Of a stretch of 64,000 bases of DNA, positions 21,062 to 28,771 are shown piece after piece. Both the position numbers and the translations under genes were made by a program. The notes under the pieces were generated by a model, which saw only the letters and a program-made list of their open reading frames with translations, was not told where the DNA came from and did no database searches. Every line of letters starts with the position of its first letter. Position 1 is the stretch's first letter. Source of the DNA: Shewanella xiamenensis (GTDB taxonomy: Bacteria > Pseudomonadota > Gammaproteobacteria > Enterobacterales > Shewanellaceae); NCBI RefSeq assembly GCF_014647135.1, contig NZ_BMOP01000006.1, positions 124,001-188,000 of the forward strand, given 5' to 3'.

Positions 21062-22981
21062 ATGAACAAGTTTGCCAAATTAACCACACAATATAGTTTG
21101 ATGCTGCTCCTCGCCACACTTGTCTCCGCTTGTGGGGGCAATGATGGTAATGATGGCTCACCCGGTGAGCCGGGGAAACCACCCGCAATAACGATCACTA
21201 GCCTAAACATCATGGTCGATAAAGTTACCGTGACCGACGGCATTGCCCAAGTCGATTATCAGGTGAGCAATCAAGACGATGAAGCCGTGGTTGGTATTCC
21301 TTCAGCCACCTTTATTGCGGCGCAATTACTACCTCAGGGCGCCACAGGTGCTGGTAATAGCAGTGAGTGGCAACATTTCACCTCTGAAACGTGCGCCGCT
21401 TCTTGCCCAGGCACGATTGTTGACCATAAAAACGGCCATTACAGCTATCGTTTTAGCGCCACATTTAACGGCATGAATGGGGTGACATTCGTTAACGACG
21501 CCACCCAACGAGTAGTCATCAAACTGGGCGGTGATGCATTAGCCGATGGCACAGCGCTCCCTATAACTAATCAGCACTATGATTGGCAAACCTCGGGGAA
21601 TACCTTAGCTTATACCCGTAACTTAATTACCATTGAAACCTGTAATAGCTGCCACAACAATTTAGCGTTCCATGGTGGACGTTATAACCAAGTTGAAACC
21701 TGCGTAACCTGCCATAACAGTAAGAAGGTCAGCAATCCCGCGGATATTTTCCCGCAAATGATACACAGCAAACATTTAACGGGATTCCCTCAATCCATCA
21801 GTAATTGCCAGACTTGCCACGTTGATAATCCAGATTTAGCCGAGCGTCAAAATTGGCATAGGGTACCCACCATGGAAGCCTGTGGTGCCTGCCATACCCA
21901 AATTAATTTCCCTGCGGGCCAAGGCCATCCTGCGCAAGCAGATAATAGCAATTGCGTTGCTTGCCATAATGCCGATTGGACCGCAAGCGTACACGGTAAT
22001 GAAGATCAAACAGCCGCGTTAGCTCAATTTAGTCCTAGCATCAGTAGTGCAAGCATGGATGCCAATGGCACAGTGACTGTTGCGGTGACCCTGACCAACC
22101 CCAGCACAGGCACTGTTTACCTAGATAGCGCAGATAAACTCAAATTTATCAGCGACCTAAGGGTTTATGCTAACTGGGGAACCAGTTTCGATTACAGCAC
22201 CCGCTCCGCGCGCTCAATTCGTCTCCCTGACTCCACGCCAGTTTCTGGCAGCAACGGCACCTACGTTTACACTATTTCAGGTCTCACCGTTCCCGCTGGT
22301 ACTGAGGCCGACCATGGCGGCTTAGCGATTCAAGGTCGAGTTTGCGCCAAAGATAAAGTATTAGTGGATTGCAGCACCGAACAGGCAGAAGTGCTGGTGA
22401 TCAAATCAAGTCATAGTTACTTCAATATGTCTGCATTAACCAGCACTGGCCGCCGCGAAATCATTAGCAATGCCAACTGTGCTAGCTGCCACGGCGATCA
22501 ACAACTGAATATTCATGGTGCGCGCAACGATTTAGCAGGCCAATGCCAACTTTGCCACAACCCGAATATGCAGGCCGACGCTACTGCGGCAAATCCCTCC
22601 ATTACCTCCTTTGACTTTAAGCAGTTAATTCATGGCATCCATACCAGCCAATTTACTGGTTTTGCAGATCTCAACTACCCAGGCAAAATCGGTAATTGTG
22701 CTCAATGCCATATCAAAGATGCAGCAGGCGTTTCAACGGTTGCCCTGCCCTTAAATACAGCGGTTCAACCGCTTGCGCTTAACAATGGCACCTTTACCAG
22801 CCCAATTGCCGCCGTATGCAGTAACTGTCACTCAAGTGATGCGACCCACAATCATATGAAGCAACAAGGGGCCGTGTTTGCAGGCTCCAAAGCTGATGCA
22901 ACCGCAGGCACTGAAACCTGTGCATTCTGCCATGGACAAGGGGCCGTCGCCGATGTACTCAAAGTCCACCCAATTAATTAA
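21062..22981 (+). CDS. mtrF: Surface decaheme lipoprotein cytochrome MtrF
   Basis: Outer-membrane terminal reductase of the MtrDEF conduit. It has 639 residues and a lipobox ending at Cys24 (LVSAC), followed by a short Gly-rich GNDGSPGEPGKP linker. I count ten CXXCH motifs in two groups of five separated by a split beta domain (CNSCH, CVTCH, CQTCH, CGACH, CVACH; CASCH, CQLCH, CAQCH, CSNCH, CAFCH). This matches the four-domain fold known for MtrF. A non-heme cysteine pair C111/C115 in domain I is likely a disulfide. The ribosome site is AAGGA. It follows mtrE by 35 bases. Confidence 0.96.
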   Translation: MNKFAKLTTQYSLMLLLATLVSACGGNDGNDGSPGEPGKPPAITITSLNIMVDKVTVTDGIAQVDYQVSNQDDEAVVGIPSATFIAAQLLPQGATGAGNSSEWQHFTSETCAASCPGTIVDHKNGHYSYRFSATFNGMNGVTFVNDATQRVVIKLGGDALADGTALPITNQHYDWQTSGNTLAYTRNLITIETCNSCHNNLAFHGGRYNQVETCVTCHNSKKVSNPADIFPQMIHSKHLTGFPQSISNCQTCHVDNPDLAERQNWHRVPTMEACGACHTQINFPAGQGHPAQADNSNCVACHNADWTASVHGNEDQTAALAQFSPSISSASMDANGTVTVAVTLTNPSTGTVYLDSADKLKFISDLRVYANWGTSFDYSTRSARSIRLPDSTPVSGSNGTYVYTISGLTVPAGTEADHGGLAIQGRVCAKDKVLVDCSTEQAEVLVIKSSHSYFNMSALTSTGRREIISNANCASCHGDQQLNIHGARNDLAGQCQLCHNPNMQADATAANPSITSFDFKQLIHGIHTSQFTGFADLNYPGKIGNCAQCHIKDAAGVSTVALPLNTAVQPLALNNGTFTSPIAAVCSNCHSSDATHNHMKQQGAVFAGSKADATAGTETCAFCHGQGAVADVLKVHPIN

Positions 22982-22990
22982 CCCTATGAT

Positions 22991-23008
22991 GCAGGCCAAA
23001 AGGCCTGC
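22991..23008 (+). repeat. Hairpin downstream of mtrF
   Basis: GCAGGCC AAAA GGCCTGC is a perfect 7-bp stem with a tetraloop 10 bases past the mtrF stop. It lacks a T-tract, so it is a weak terminator or an mRNA 3'-end stabiliser. Confidence 0.5.
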
Positions 23009-23036
23009 AACTGCAGATATAAAAGGAACTCATACT

Positions 23037-23114
23037 ATGCAGTCTTCTACCTCTAAAGAAATAGTCAGATCTCAATCACATAACCCGCTTAAAGTGACTG
23101 ATAAATACCAATGA
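23037..23114 (+). CDS. Possible 25-residue small protein between mtrF and omcA
   Basis: ATG at 23037 opens a 25-codon frame (MQSSTSKEIVRSQSHNPLKV...) ending in TGA. It is preceded at 9 bases by an AAAGGAA ribosome site. It is hydrophilic with no membrane segment or heme motif. It resembles nothing I recognise. It could be a leader ORF or chance. Confidence 0.25.
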   Translation: MQSSTSKEIVRSQSHNPLKVTDKYQ

Positions 23115-23131
23115 CTTAGTTAGCCTTACAG

Positions 23132-23148
23132 GTGGGATCTAATCCCAC
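23132..23148. repeat. Palindrome upstream of omcA
   Basis: GTGGGAT CTA ATCCCAC is a perfect 7-bp-arm inverted repeat about 80 bases upstream of omcA. It could be an operator, or an mtrF 3' structure. Its outer bases only loosely resemble a CRP site. Confidence 0.35.
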
Positions 23149-23226
23149 ACATTAAATGCCAATAATGAGATTTATTCTTATTTGATAAGTGTTTAATGAT
23201 GATTAAAACTATTGCAGGGAAATATC

Positions 23227-25407
23227 ATGATGAAACGGTTCAATTTCAATACCGCAACAAAAGCGATGTTGGGTGCCGGTTTACTTTCACTTCTTCTCAC
23301 TGGCTGCGGTGGCAGTGACGGTAAAGATGGTGAAGACGGTAAACCAGGCGTTGTTGGTGTCAATATCAACTCAACCTCAACCTTAAAAGCAAAATTCACA
23401 AATGCCACTGTTGATGCAGGCAAAGTCACCGTTGATTTTACGTTGGAAAATGCTAATGGCGTTGCCGTATTAGGCTTAACTAAAGATCACGATTTACGGT
23501 TTGGTATTGCGCAATTAACTCCAGTTAAAGAAAAAGTGGGTGAAACTGAAGCTAACCGCGGTTATCAATGGCAAGCTTATATTAATGCCAAAAAAGAGCC
23601 AGGTACCATTCCATCCGGCGTTGATAACCTCAAGCCATCAGCCCAATACCAAGCAAACGTTGAAGCAGCAAGTAAATGTGACACTTGCTTAGTTGACCAT
23701 GGTGATGGTAGCTATAGCTACACCTACCAAGCCAACATTGCTAATGTAACTGAGCCATTAACCGTTACTTACAGTGCTGACGCGACTCAACGCGCGACGA
23801 TGGAGCTTGAATTACCACAACTCACAGCCAACGCCCATTTCGACTGGCAACCTTCTACTGGTAAGACTGAAGGTATTCAAACCCGTAACGTGGTTTCTAT
23901 TCAAGCTTGTTATACCTGTCACCAACCTGAAAGCTTAGAGCTTCATGGTGGTCGTCGTATCGATATTGAAAACTGTGCCTCTTGCCATACTGCAACATCT
24001 GGCGACCCAGAGTCAGGCAATAGCATTGAATTCACTTATATGATCCATGCTATCCACAAAGGTGGCGAACGTCATACCTTCGATGAGACAGGCGCAGAAG
24101 TACCTGCTCCTTATAAGATTGTCGGTTACGGTGGTAAAGTGATCGACTACGGCAAAGTAGGCTTCCCATTAAAACCTGCTGCTGATTGTTCAGCCTGTCA
24201 CGTTGAAGGTGCTGGTGCACCTGCCAATGCAGACCTATTCAAAGCAGATTTAAGCAATCAAGCTTGTATTGGTTGCCATACTGAAAAACCATCTGCTCAC
24301 CATAGCAGCACTGACTGTACCTCTTGCCACAATGCGACAGAGCCTTACGGTGGTACAGGTAGTGCAACTAAGCGACATGGTGATGTGCTTAAAGCTTACA
24401 AAGATGCAGAAGCAATGAGCGTTAAGTTCACTGACATTGCAGCAGATGCTAATGGCAAATTAACATTCAAAGTCCAAATCTTAGACGGTTCTGGTAATGC
24501 AGTAGATAAACTCAGCATAAATCAGTCAAGTAGAGTGCTTATTGCATGGGATAGTGATAAAAACTACCCAGAATACGCTTCATCTTCTTCTCGTCGCGTT
24601 GCGCTATCGGAAGGTACATTTGATGCGGCTAACAAAACTTATTCGTTAACTGCTAGTAAAATGGTATTTCCTGCAGACGCTGTAGGTAAAACTTTCGAAC
24701 TATGGTCAACTCTTGAAGTTTGTTTCAACAACGGCGGTTACGGTGTTTCAGATGTTGTGATGACCGATTGCTCTACACCCAATGTACGTAAAGTTATGAT
24801 CAAAGAAGCTCCATTCCATTTTGTTTGGAACGGAACAGCTGCTGACCAAAGTGCTAAACCAGGTGTACGCCGTGAAATCATTGACCCAGCTAAGTGTCAA
24901 GGTTGTCATAATCAAGTAATCCACCATTATGACAATGGCGTCAACTGCCAAACTTGTCATACATCGGACAAAACCCTGAAAAATGATGCGGCCTATCCAG
25001 GCGGTAAGATACCAACCAGCTTTGCTTGGAAAGCGCACGAGCGTGAAGGACATTATCTGAAATATGCAGGCGTACAATCCGGTACTGTACTAAAAACCGA
25101 TTGTGCAACATGTCATACTGCAGATAAATCAAACGTTGTAACAGGTATTGCTTTAGGCAGATCACCAGAACGTGCATGGCGCTTTGGTGATATTAACAAC
25201 AACGGTGCAGAAATTTGGGTATCTTCCGATGCGGGTGCATGCTTAAGTTGTCACCAGAAATATCTGTCTGACGCTGCTAAATCGCACATCGAGACTAATG
25301 GCGGTATCTTAAATGGCTCAAGTGCAGCAGATGTTCAAACCCGTGCCTCTGAAAGCTGTGCGACTTGCCATACTCCATCACAATTGATGGAAGCTCACGG
25401 TAACTAA
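23227..25407 (+). CDS. omcA: Surface decaheme lipoprotein cytochrome OmcA
   Basis: Terminal reductase at the cell surface, working with MtrC to pass electrons to Fe(III)/Mn(IV) oxides, flavins or electrodes. It has 726 residues and a lipobox ending at Cys27 (LLTGC), then a GSDGKDGEDGKPG linker. Ten CXXCH motifs are present (CYTCH, CASCH, CSACH, CIGCH, CTSCH; CQGCH, CQTCH, CATCH, CLSCH, CATCH). A CDTC pair lies in domain I. The C-terminal Thr-Pro-Ser matches the hematite-binding motif proposed for MR-1 OmcA. The start follows AGGGA. Termini resemble MR-1 OmcA as I recall it, but the central beta domain differs strongly. Confidence 0.95.
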   Translation: MMKRFNFNTATKAMLGAGLLSLLLTGCGGSDGKDGEDGKPGVVGVNINSTSTLKAKFTNATVDAGKVTVDFTLENANGVAVLGLTKDHDLRFGIAQLTPVKEKVGETEANRGYQWQAYINAKKEPGTIPSGVDNLKPSAQYQANVEAASKCDTCLVDHGDGSYSYTYQANIANVTEPLTVTYSADATQRATMELELPQLTANAHFDWQPSTGKTEGIQTRNVVSIQACYTCHQPESLELHGGRRIDIENCASCHTATSGDPESGNSIEFTYMIHAIHKGGERHTFDETGAEVPAPYKIVGYGGKVIDYGKVGFPLKPAADCSACHVEGAGAPANADLFKADLSNQACIGCHTEKPSAHHSSTDCTSCHNATEPYGGTGSATKRHGDVLKAYKDAEAMSVKFTDIAADANGKLTFKVQILDGSGNAVDKLSINQSSRVLIAWDSDKNYPEYASSSSRRVALSEGTFDAANKTYSLTASKMVFPADAVGKTFELWSTLEVCFNNGGYGVSDVVMTDCSTPNVRKVMIKEAPFHFVWNGTAADQSAKPGVRREIIDPAKCQGCHNQVIHHYDNGVNCQTCHTSDKTLKNDAAYPGGKIPTSFAWKAHEREGHYLKYAGVQSGTVLKTDCATCHTADKSNVVTGIALGRSPERAWRFGDINNNGAEIWVSSDAGACLSCHQKYLSDAAKSHIETNGGILNGSSAADVQTRASESCATCHTPSQLMEAHGN

Positions 25408-25441
25408 GTCGACGTAATTCTCTCAATAGAGAGCAAGAACA

Positions 25442-25472
25442 AAAAGAGAGAGGTATCCCCTCTCTCTTTTTT
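25442..25472 (+). terminator. Rho-independent terminator of omcA
   Basis: AAAGAGAGAGG TATCC CCTCTCTCTTT is followed by TTTATTTT, 35 bases past the omcA stop. It separates omcA from mtrCAB. Confidence 0.85.
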
Positions 25473-25736
25473 ATTTTAGCTTCACAATCCGCCGTTTTTT
25501 TGATCTAAATTTGTTTTTCCCCTGTGGTTTAACTACCTCTTTAGAAATAGAAAGATCCAAGTCACACATTAGCAAAGGCTTAGAAGATTTTAGAGGCATG
25601 TTAGGTTAGCCTTTCCTTGGGGAATTCTATTTCCAGCATCCACTTAGGTTGCCTTCAAGACCAAAGCACAGACAAAGAATCTGTCGGGTGAAGAAGACAA
25701 GCACTTAAGTAATGCCAAACCTATGCAGGGAAAAAA
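25473..25736 (+). promoter_or_regulatory. mtrCAB promoter region, site not resolved
   Basis: The 264 bases between the omcA terminator and mtrC must hold the mtrCAB promoter. I found no convincing -35/-10 pair or full CRP site here; only half-site-like strings such as GTCACAC are present. Pyrimidine-rich AT tracts dominate the first 90 bases. Confidence 0.4.
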
Positions 25737-27689
25737 ATGATGAACGCAAAAAAATCAAAATTCGCACTGCTGCTTGCAGCAAGTGCCGTCACTATGGCCT
25801 TAACAGGCTGTGGTGGTAGCGATGGTAACGATGGTAAACCCGGTGAACCTGGTGGAGAGCCAGCTCCCGCTATTCAAAAGCTCAATTTTACATTCAACAA
25901 ATCTGTTGTGACTAACGGTGTACCTAGTGTTGAATTCACTGTCACCAACGAAGACGATTTACCAGTCGTGGGTCTGCAAAAAATGCGTTTTGCAGCAGCT
26001 CAATTACTTCCTCAAGGCGCTACAGGTGCCGGTAATGCCTCTCAGTGGCAATACTTTGGTGATGAAACCTGTGATCTCGCTTCAACTTGCCCAGGTACTT
26101 TTGTTGACAAGAAGAACGGCCACTACAGCTATACCTTCAAGATGAACTTAACTGCCAATGCTAAGATCACCTACAACGACCAGTTGGCTCAACGTGTGCT
26201 AATCCGCGCTTACAATACGCCACTACCAGATGGCACCTTAGTGCCTAACAGCAACGCTTTTGTAGATTTCACCGCTGACACAGGTGCCGAGCCTGGTTAT
26301 AGCCGTAAAATCGTTGCCACAGAAAGCTGTAATACTTGTCACCAAGACTTAGCACAGGTTAAACATGGTGGTGCGTATTCAGATGTTAACTACTGCGCAA
26401 CGTGCCACACCGCAGGCAAAGTGGGCGTAGGTAAAGAGTTTAATGCTCTAGTTCACGCCAAGCATAAAGACCTGACCTTAGGCTCATTAGAAAGCTGCCA
26501 AAGCTGTCACACTGAAAATGAAGCAACACCTGATTGGGGCAACTGGTCACGTATTCCAACTGCCGCAACCTGTGGAAGCTGTCATAGCACTGTGGATTTT
26601 GCTGCGGGTAAAGGCCACTCTCAACAACTCGATAACTCTAACTGTATCGCCTGCCATAACAGCACTTGGACAGCCGAGTTACATACAGCTAAAACCGCTG
26701 ACAAAAAAGCCGTTATCGCTCAATTAGGTATGTCTGCAACATTAGCTGCTCAAGCAGACAATACTGCGGTATTAACCGTGTCTATCTTAGATAAAGACGG
26801 CAATGCCATTGATGCGGCGAGTGTACAAAATAAGATTAAACGTTTAGAAACTATCACTAACGTTGGACCTAACTTCCCCATCATGGGCTATAACAAGAGC
26901 CCAGGTAGCGGTACAGCTAAAGTGGCCAAAGATCTAGTCAAAGATGGTGCATTACAAGCTGATGTTACCATCGCTGATGGTAAACTGGTGTTCACTACTC
27001 CTGCACTGCCATTTGGTGCGGGCGATACTGATACCGCCTTTACCTTTATTGGCTTAGAAATGTGTAACACTGGTACCACATTAACGGCTTGTACTGCTAA
27101 TAGCACAACCACCAGTATGAAAGCCGAGTTAGCCTTTGGTACTAAATCTGGTAAAGCGCCTAGTACACGTCATGTTAACTCAGTGAACTTCAGCACTTGC
27201 CAAGGCTGTCACAGTGACACCTTTGAAATCCACAAAGGTCACCATGCAGGCTTTGTGATGTCTGAACAAGTTTCACATGCCAAAGACGCAAACGGTAAGC
27301 CTATCGTGGGTGTTGATGCTTGTGTTGCCTGTCACACACCAGATGGTACCTATGCAAACGGTGCTAACAAAGGTGGTTTCGAAATGAAACTACACGTGGT
27401 TCACGGTGAGCAAGGCGTGATCAAAGAATGTACTCAGTGCCACAACGACTTCAACTTAGATGCATTTAAAGTGAAAGGTGCACTGGCTACTTCTGCAGGT
27501 AAATACACCACCCCAATCACAGCAACTTGTACTTCATGCCACGCGCCAGAATCTATCGGCCACGGTTTAGAAAATATGGGTGCGATTGTGAATGGTGATT
27601 ATACTCAAGCCAACCAAGCGGCACAGTCAGAAACCTGTTTCTACTGCCATACCCCAACAGTTGCAGATCACACTCAAGTGAAAATGTAA
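25737..27689 (+). CDS. mtrC: Surface decaheme lipoprotein cytochrome MtrC
   Basis: Extracellular terminal of the MtrCAB conduit. It has 650 residues and a lipobox ending at Cys25 (ALTGC), then GSDGNDGKPGEPGGEP. Ten CXXCH motifs are present (CNTCH, CATCH, CQSCH, CGSCH, CIACH; CQGCH, CVACH, CTQCH, CTSCH, CFYCH). Position before mtrA and the C-terminal ending (FYCHTPTVADHTQVKM) identify it as MtrC. Unusually, residues about 46-130 are much closer to the window's MtrF than expected, including AAQLLPQGATGAGN and a cysteine pair C112/C118 followed by PGT. The ATG used follows GCAGGG. Confidence 0.93.
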   Translation: MMNAKKSKFALLLAASAVTMALTGCGGSDGNDGKPGEPGGEPAPAIQKLNFTFNKSVVTNGVPSVEFTVTNEDDLPVVGLQKMRFAAAQLLPQGATGAGNASQWQYFGDETCDLASTCPGTFVDKKNGHYSYTFKMNLTANAKITYNDQLAQRVLIRAYNTPLPDGTLVPNSNAFVDFTADTGAEPGYSRKIVATESCNTCHQDLAQVKHGGAYSDVNYCATCHTAGKVGVGKEFNALVHAKHKDLTLGSLESCQSCHTENEATPDWGNWSRIPTAATCGSCHSTVDFAAGKGHSQQLDNSNCIACHNSTWTAELHTAKTADKKAVIAQLGMSATLAAQADNTAVLTVSILDKDGNAIDAASVQNKIKRLETITNVGPNFPIMGYNKSPGSGTAKVAKDLVKDGALQADVTIADGKLVFTTPALPFGAGDTDTAFTFIGLEMCNTGTTLTACTANSTTTSMKAELAFGTKSGKAPSTRHVNSVNFSTCQGCHSDTFEIHKGHHAGFVMSEQVSHAKDANGKPIVGVDACVACHTPDGTYANGANKGGFEMKLHVVHGEQGVIKECTQCHNDFNLDAFKVKGALATSAGKYTTPITATCTSCHAPESIGHGLENMGAIVNGDYTQANQAAQSETCFYCHTPTVADHTQVKM

Positions 27690-27700
27690 TTTGCCCAAGC

Positions 27701-27724
27701 AGGGGGAGTTCGCTCCCCCTTTCT
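27701..27724 (+). terminator. Very stable UUCG-loop hairpin between mtrC and mtrA
   Basis: AGGGGGAG TTCG CTCCCCCT is a perfect 8-bp stem closed by a UUCG tetraloop and followed by TTCTTGAATTTTG. It looks like an intrinsic terminator or 3'-end stabiliser, but it is inside what should be the mtrCAB operon, so it may act as a partial terminator or processing site. Confidence 0.7.
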
Positions 27725-27757
27725 TGAATTTTGTTGGGACAAATTGGGAAGCCTATT

Positions 27758-28759
27758 ATGAAGAACAGTCACAAAATGAAAAATCTACTGCCGGCATTTG
27801 TCATTACAATGGCAATGTCAGCAGTTATGTCTTTATGTATCACACCAAACGCTTACGCGTCGAAGTGGGATGAAAAAATGACCCCTGAGCAAGTCGAAGC
27901 GACCTTGGATAAGAAGTTTGCCGAAGGCAACTACTCCCCTAAAGGTGCAGACTCTTGCATCATGTGCCATAAAAAATCTGAAAAAGTGATGGACCTTTTC
28001 AAAGGTGTCCACGGCGCGATTGATTCGTCAAAAAGCCCCATGGCTGGCCTGCAATGTGAGGCGTGCCACGGCCCAATGGGTCAGCACAACAAAGGCGGCA
28101 ACGAGCCGATGATCACTTTTGGTAAGCAATCAACCTTAAGTGCCGATAAGCAAAACAGCGTATGTATGAGCTGTCACCAAGACGATAAACGTATGTCTTG
28201 GAATGGCGGTCACCATGACAACGCCGATGTTGCTTGTGCTTCTTGTCACCAAGTACACGTAGCTAAAGATCCTGTGTTATCTAAAAACACTGAGATGGAA
28301 GTCTGTACTAGCTGCCACACTAAGCAAAAAGCGGATATGAATAAACGCTCAAGTCATCCACTCAAATGGGCCCAAATGACCTGTAGCGACTGCCACAATC
28401 CCCATGGGAGCATGACAGATTCCGATCTTAACAAGCCTAGTGTTAATGATACCTGTTATTCCTGTCATGCCGAGAAACGCGGCCCAAAACTTTGGGAGCA
28501 TGCACCCGTCACTGAGAATTGTGTCACTTGCCACAATCCTCACGGTAGTGTGAATGATGCCATGCTGAAAACCCGCGCGCCGCAGCTGTGTCAGCAATGT
28601 CATGCTAGCGATGGCCACGCCAGCAATGCTTACTTAGGTAACACTGGTTTAGGTTCTAATGTCGGTGACAATGCCTTTACGGGTGGAAGAAGCTGCTTAA
28701 ATTGCCATAGTCAGGTCCATGGTTCTAACCATCCATCTGGCAAGCTATTACAGCGCTAA
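27758..28759 (+). CDS. mtrA: Periplasmic decaheme c-type cytochrome MtrA
   Basis: Electron carrier that sits in the MtrB barrel and links periplasmic donors to MtrC. It has 333 residues from [11 protein letters not shown], which follows a GGGAAG site; nine extra upstream codons are rejected. The signal peptide ends near NAYA-SKWD. Ten CXXCH motifs are visible (CIMCH, CEACH, CMSCH, CASCH, CTSCH, CSDCH, CYSCH, CVTCH, CQQCH, CLNCH). It is the same length as MR-1 MtrA as I recall it and looks nearly identical, unlike MtrC beside it. mtrB starts 13 bases later. Confidence 0.97.
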   Translation: MKNSHKMKNLLPAFVITMAMSAVMSLCITPNAYASKWDEKMTPEQVEATLDKKFAEGNYSPKGADSCIMCHKKSEKVMDLFKGVHGAIDSSKSPMAGLQCEACHGPMGQHNKGGNEPMITFGKQSTLSADKQNSVCMSCHQDDKRMSWNGGHHDNADVACASCHQVHVAKDPVLSKNTEMEVCTSCHTKQKADMNKRSSHPLKWAQMTCSDCHNPHGSMTDSDLNKPSVNDTCYSCHAEKRGPKLWEHAPVTENCVTCHNPHGSVNDAMLKTRAPQLCQQCHASDGHASNAYLGNTGLGSNVGDNAFTGGRSCLNCHSQVHGSNHPSGKLLQR

Positions 28760-28771
28760 GGAGACGAGAAA

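Noticed and set aside
22878-23036. Longer version of the small ORF after mtrF
   Set aside because: This part overlaps mtrF in another frame and has no ribosome site; only the portion from 23037 was kept as tentative.
24748-25177. Minus-strand ORFs inside omcA
   Set aside because: They are shadows of the omcA reading frame without ribosome sites.
25540-25580. CRP site upstream of mtrC
   Set aside because: Only a TCACA-like half-site is present; the partner half at the right spacing does not match.
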